Positions 59,993 to 64,000 of a DNA stretch of 64,000 nucleotides are shown piece after piece. Within the stretch, counting starts at the first letter, position 1; the number at the start of each line of letters is the position of its first letter. The translations under genes and the position numbers were made by a program. Source of the stretch: Amphibalanus amphitrite (taxonomy: Eukaryota; Arthropoda; Thecostraca; Balanomorpha; Balanidae); NCBI RefSeq assembly GCF_019059575.1, contig NW_024881564.1:1208481-1272480 (forward strand). The letters run 5' to 3'. The notes beneath the pieces were generated by a model. The model ran no database searches. It saw nothing but the letters and a program-made list of their open reading frames with translations, and had not been told where the DNA came from.

Positions 59993-62294
59993 ATGAGCCT
60001 CTTATGGCTGCGTTGGCGGCTGGGGCGTGCCGCTCTGAGACGGGCGTTCTCCTGCTGTGCACGCCGCCCTGCCGCCTGGTCGGAGCTCAGCTCCGGTTCG
60101 GTGGAGGTGTCCCTGGGCGGGCGGCCGGTGCGGCTGGCCGTGGGCGAGCTGGCGCGGTTCGCGGACGGCAGCGCCACTGCCCAGGACGGCGACACGGCAG
60201 TGCTGGTGACGGCGGTCAGCCGGCCGCGGCCCGGCCCGGCGCCCGGCTTCCTGCCACTCACCGTCGACTACCGGCAGAAGGCGGCCGCCGCTGGCCGGAT
60301 CCCCACCAACTTCCTGCGCCGGGAGCTCGGGCCCAGCGAGCAGGAGATCCTCACCAGTCGGCTGATCGACCGCTCGCTGCGCGCTCAGTTCCCGGCCGGC
60401 TACGCGGCTGACACCCAGATCACGTGCAACCTGCTGGCTGTGGACGGTGAGCGGCTGCCGGACGTACTGTGTGTGAACGCCGCCTCTGCCGCGCTGGCGT
60501 GCTCCGATATCCCCTGGGGCGGTCCGGTGGAGCCGTCAGAGTGGGCTGGGCGGACGGCGAAGCGTTGCTGAACCCAGGCCGGCGGGAACTAGCCAGCAGT
60601 CAGCTCAACCTGGTGGTCACGGCCGGCCCGAGGAACACGGTCGTCATGCTGGAGGCCTCGGCGGACAACATTCTACAGACTGACTTCATGCACGCCATCA
60701 AGCTCGGCGTCAAAGAAGCTCAGAATGTAGTGCGTGGTGTGCAAGAGCTGGCGCAGAAGCACGGTCGACCGAAGCGCGAGTTCACCATACCGACCGTGGA
60801 TGACGAACTGGCTCTGTTCGCATGCTGTGTGAGACGCGTTTGGAGGCGATTCTCACTGATCCCCGGCACGATAAGATCTCCCGTGACGAGGCTGTATCGG
60901 CTGTGCGCACTGACGTTCTGGAGAAGCTGCGAGCGGACTCTGTGTCTTCCGGTGGTGGTGGCAGCGAGCGCCATGCGGCCGCTACAGACGCGTTCAACCG
61001 CCAGTTCCGCGCGCTGTTCCGCCGTCTGGCACTGGAGCGGAGCACCCGCTGTGACGGCCGCGCGCCTGACGAACTGCGCGACATCTCGTGCCGGTCGGTC
61101 TGCACGCACCTCTTCACGGGTCGGCGCTGTTTCAGCGGGGTCAGACCCAGGTGATGAGTACGCTTACCCTCGACTCGGCCGAGGCAGCGCTGAAATCCGA
61201 CCTCATGTCGGTCATCACGCAAGGCATCAAGCCGAAGAACTTCATGCTGCACTACGAGTTTCCGCCGTACGCCACGAATGAGACGGGTCGGCCGGGCGGT
61301 CTGGGTCGGCGGGAGCTTGGCCACGGGGCGCTGGCGGAGCGTGCGCTGCGTGCCGTCGTACCGGAACCGTTCCCGTTTGCGCTACGTCTAACGGCAGAGG
61401 TGCTGGAGTCCAACGGCAGCTCGTCGATGGCCTCTGTGTGCGCGGGCAGCCTCGCTCTGATGGACGCCGGAGTGCCAACCACATCAGCCGTGGCCGGAGT
61501 GGCCATTGGTATGGTGAGCCGACCCGACCCCGAGTCAGCCGATAGGCCGGGCGAGTACCGCCTCCTCACAGACATACTCGGAATCGAGGACTACTGCGGC
61601 GACATGGACTTCAAGCTGGCCTGTACCCACTCGGGCGTGACGGCGCTGCAGGCTGACTTCAAGCTTCCCGGCATGCCGCTGCCTATCATCATGGAGGCAA
61701 TTTTGGCCGGCCGAGAGGCCACCAAGAAGATCCTCGCCATCATGGGCCGCACGCTGGCTCAGCCGCGGGTGAAGGGTAAATCCAACTGGCCGGTGACGGA
61801 ACAGCTGACGGTGCCTCCTCACAAGCGTTCGCGGCTTGTGGGTCCCGGCGGCGTCCACCTCAAGCGACTGCTAGCCGAGACCGGTACAGGTGACTCCATT
61901 CGACGACAGCACGTACACTGTGTTCGCGCCGAGCCCGGCTGCGCTGGAGGAGGGTCGCAAAGAGCTGGAGCGGCTGCTAGAGGACACAGCTGAGCCCGAG
62001 TTTGAGTTCGGCGCGGTGTACACAGCGGTGGTGGTCGAACTCCGCGAGTCGGGCGCCGTGGTGCAGCTCCACCCCCGCTCGGCTCCCGTGCTCGTGCACA
62101 ACAGTCAGCTGGACGCCAGGCCGGTGCGGCACCCGAGCGCACTGGGTATCAATGTGGGGGATGAACTGCAGGTGAAATATTTCGGCAGGGATCCCGTCAG
62201 CGGCCACGTGAGGCTCTCCAGAAAGGTGCTGATGGCGCCTGCTAGCGGCAGGGTGCGGAACTTGCAGCCGAAAGACGTGGAAAAGGCGGCGTGA
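59993..62294 (+). CDS. PNPT1: Mitochondrial polyribonucleotide nucleotidyltransferase (PNPase), intronless and frameshifted
   Basis: PNPase is a trimeric 3'-5' phosphorolytic exoribonuclease of mitochondria. The family order is complete: Arg-rich targeting leader (about 1-30); first RNase PH core ([42 protein letters not shown]); a helical linker; second core ([72 protein letters not shown]); KH domain (RLVGPGG); S1 domain ([36 protein letters not shown]). The frame changes four times: near 60530, 60815, 61093 and 61887, needing +1, +1, +1 and +2 bases. Adding these five gives about 768 codons (human 783). No other stop interrupts it. There is no intron in the coding region, unlike the neighbouring genes. 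It is either a retrocopy decaying by small deletions or a live gene with consensus deletions in GC-rich sequence; I cannot choose from sequence alone. Confidence 0.9.
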
Positions 62295-62341
62295 CGGGTG
62301 AGTGTAGCCATTGCAAAGTTTGTGTTTTTAGGAATATTCGA

Positions 62342-62347
62342 ATTAAA
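62342..62347 (+). terminator. Possible poly(A) signal ATTAAA after PNPT1
   Basis: Common variant hexamer 48 nt after the PNPT1 stop. Inferred from position only. Confidence 0.3.
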
Positions 62348-64000
62348 AGTGCTCCGATGCTTAATTGCCTGAAGTGTTACGCATAGAAGGATTGGAGGAC
62401 CTAACTGCCACCAGTGCTGGATTCCCTGGCAGCAAGTGATCTGGGAGCTGTTAATTGAATGTTGTTGTGTTTCAAAGGCAAGGCTTATGATTGTGTCATT
62501 AAAATGTGCTACGCTGAGCTTGTGAATGACTCGAAATGGCATTACTGTTGTTGATGCGATTTGGTAAATATCGATGGCTAGTGCTGCCAAGCGTTTGTTT
62601 ATTGGGTGAATACTGAAACGGAGAAAACAGTATTTGCATTTATTGCGATATTATTATATACCCTAATTTGTATCCCGATAAGCACTTTGTAATTTCATTT
62701 AGGAATTAGTTTCATCATGTAAAAAAGCTTTTCCATTTTTTACCATGATTATAGATTCTCTGCAAGAAAACTTCGAATAGAATAATGGGGAAATTCGAAA
62801 TCGTGAACTGCGGGCTGCAAGCAGCAAGTAAAATTCATATGTTTATTTAATGGACCCTGGTTGAATTAGAACTCCACAAACGGCCATGTTCATTGTTCAC
62901 CTCTCCGAAGAGGGCGCATCGCAGCTGTTGGGCTTGAGAGCGGTGCTGCAAACGCCCTAGGTGGCGGCACGTAACAACAGAAGATGTCGCTACACGTCGC
63001 TGTTCATCGTTCCCGAGAAGACACCGATTGGCGATTTTCTGGGGTGGTATCGACAACCATTGGTGCAGTGAAAGTGAAACCCATCCATTTGTTTGATACG
63101 TCTCGTTTTTTCAATTTCGAATTATTTCAAGTGCTGCACCGTGTTATCGACATATATTTCTTGTCATGCCCAGGCTATCCTGCATCAGTCGGGCTCCGTC
63201 CGCAATCCGGGTCTCGGTTTGTTGTTTTTCTGCCAAATCGCTTGTATCAAATTTCCCGACAATGCGCTGATGCTTACAATTCAGGGCTGCGGCCCTGAAT
63301 TCTCTCGGGTCTTACATTATCATGAGACGATACAGTCTTATCGCATTCGATATGTGCAGGGAAGTATTTTAATGTCTATCCTCAAACCAATGATGATAGC
63401 TCACTTACTATTACATTCAATCACTAGTTCAATTCACAGCCGAGACAGTCAAAGAAGTAACATTTAAACAGAACACTGGTGAAAGCTCAATCAGAAATGC
63501 CAACGTGCCTACGTCCAAAACAATGGCATTGCCAGAGTTTTAGACTAGATGGAGAGGGGAATAGCTGATAGCACTTGTGTTAAATAAATTCACCGTCTAT
63601 AATCCCTCGTCATTCATGCACCTGCGTCTCTGCGTCGTGGTCGGTCGCTGCCGTCCATACCGTCTGTAACCCCGCCGTCCGTCTCCCGTAGCTCCACGAC
63701 GGGGCGATTGAGCCAGAAGCCAGCTCTGTCTCTCGGGGTAGCAGTCTGCCCCAGCCCGCTTCCCCCGCGACGCCACGTAAACAGCCGAGACAATCATTTC
63801 ACTTGGTGGCTCGTGAAATCGAGGAAAGCGAAACTGTATGCATGACATGCCATCGCTGCCACAGCACTAATAGCACGACCGAAGTGAAACAACCTCAGCT
63901 GTCTATTCTGTAGTGGCTGAGGGCTGGGTGGGATTCATGATTTTAGTGCTTAGAGACTTTCTCTTTCTCCCTATTACTCGATATCTCTCTCTCGCTCTCC
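62348..64000. other. No gene recognised
   Basis: AT-rich to about 62850, then mixed. ORFs at 62984-63298 and 63597-63848 (Arg-rich, minus) show no known motif. The window ends in a CT-rich stretch (TCTCTCTCTCGCTCTCC). Confidence 0.35.

Noticed and set aside
60822..61154. Separate small genes inside the PNPT1 region
   Set aside because: The ORFs are consecutive pieces of one PNPase reading, displaced by frameshifts.
62984..63467. Overlapping plus-strand ORFs of 104 and 124 codons
   Set aside because: They overlap in different frames, start mid-sequence and resemble no family.
63597..63848. 83-aa Arg-rich minus-strand ORF near the window end
   Set aside because: No recognisable motif or gene context; too little evidence to call.

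Overview
This is a window of animal nuclear DNA. Genes have many GT-AG introns, exons are GC-rich in a more AT-rich background, and the gene set is metazoan (TRPM channel, EDRF1, exocyst EXOC2/Sec5, mitochondrial PNPase, secretory cyclophilin). The dense DNA transposons (mariner, hAT, TTAA-specific elements) and the CR1/L2-like LINE fit an arthropod, possibly a crustacean. That placement is inference; nothing seen fixes the species.

Layout. 3-1433: the 3' part of a LINE reverse transcriptase, cut by the window edge. 2138-11839, minus: ten exons for the first ~505 codons of a TRPM-type channel (start region and SLOG/MHR domain); the membrane part lies beyond base 1. One TRPM intron holds an intronless plus-strand gene (3023-4012) for a sperm-tail PG-rich (SHIPPO) repeat protein, and others are packed with transposons. 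14447-14606, minus: a last exon encoding a repeat plus a GPI-type tail; its upstream exons were not found. 14.8-34.3 kb is mostly repeats: mariner, hAT and TTAA-flanked elements, two large inverted-repeat pairs rich in AGGTCA, and long GA/GACAGAGA microsatellites. A complete four-exon secretory cyclophilin gene sits within it (23786-26356, minus).

34562-44852, plus: a complete 14-exon EDRF1 gene (1,194 aa, all junction phases agree). 47553-55968, minus: a complete 17-coding-exon EXOC2/Sec5 gene (868 aa, all phases agree), convergent with EDRF1. Two of its exon-intron edges have been tandemly duplicated. 56.7-57.4 kb: a decayed LINE RNase H fragment. 59993-62294, plus: PNPT1, intronless in its coding part and broken by four frameshifts, all of the deletion type, which makes it either a retrocopy pseudogene or a victim of consensus errors. 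The last 1.7 kb has no recognisable gene.

The genes are ordinary housekeeping or signalling genes that do not form a pathway. The unusual biology is in the repeat content: TTAA-flanked, AGGTCA-rich non-coding elements arranged as inverted pairs, one element nested in another with its empty site also present in the window, perfect palindromes inside elements, and duplicated splice sites. I found no convincing new multi-gene system. Exon boundaries were read by eye and may be off by a base or so.
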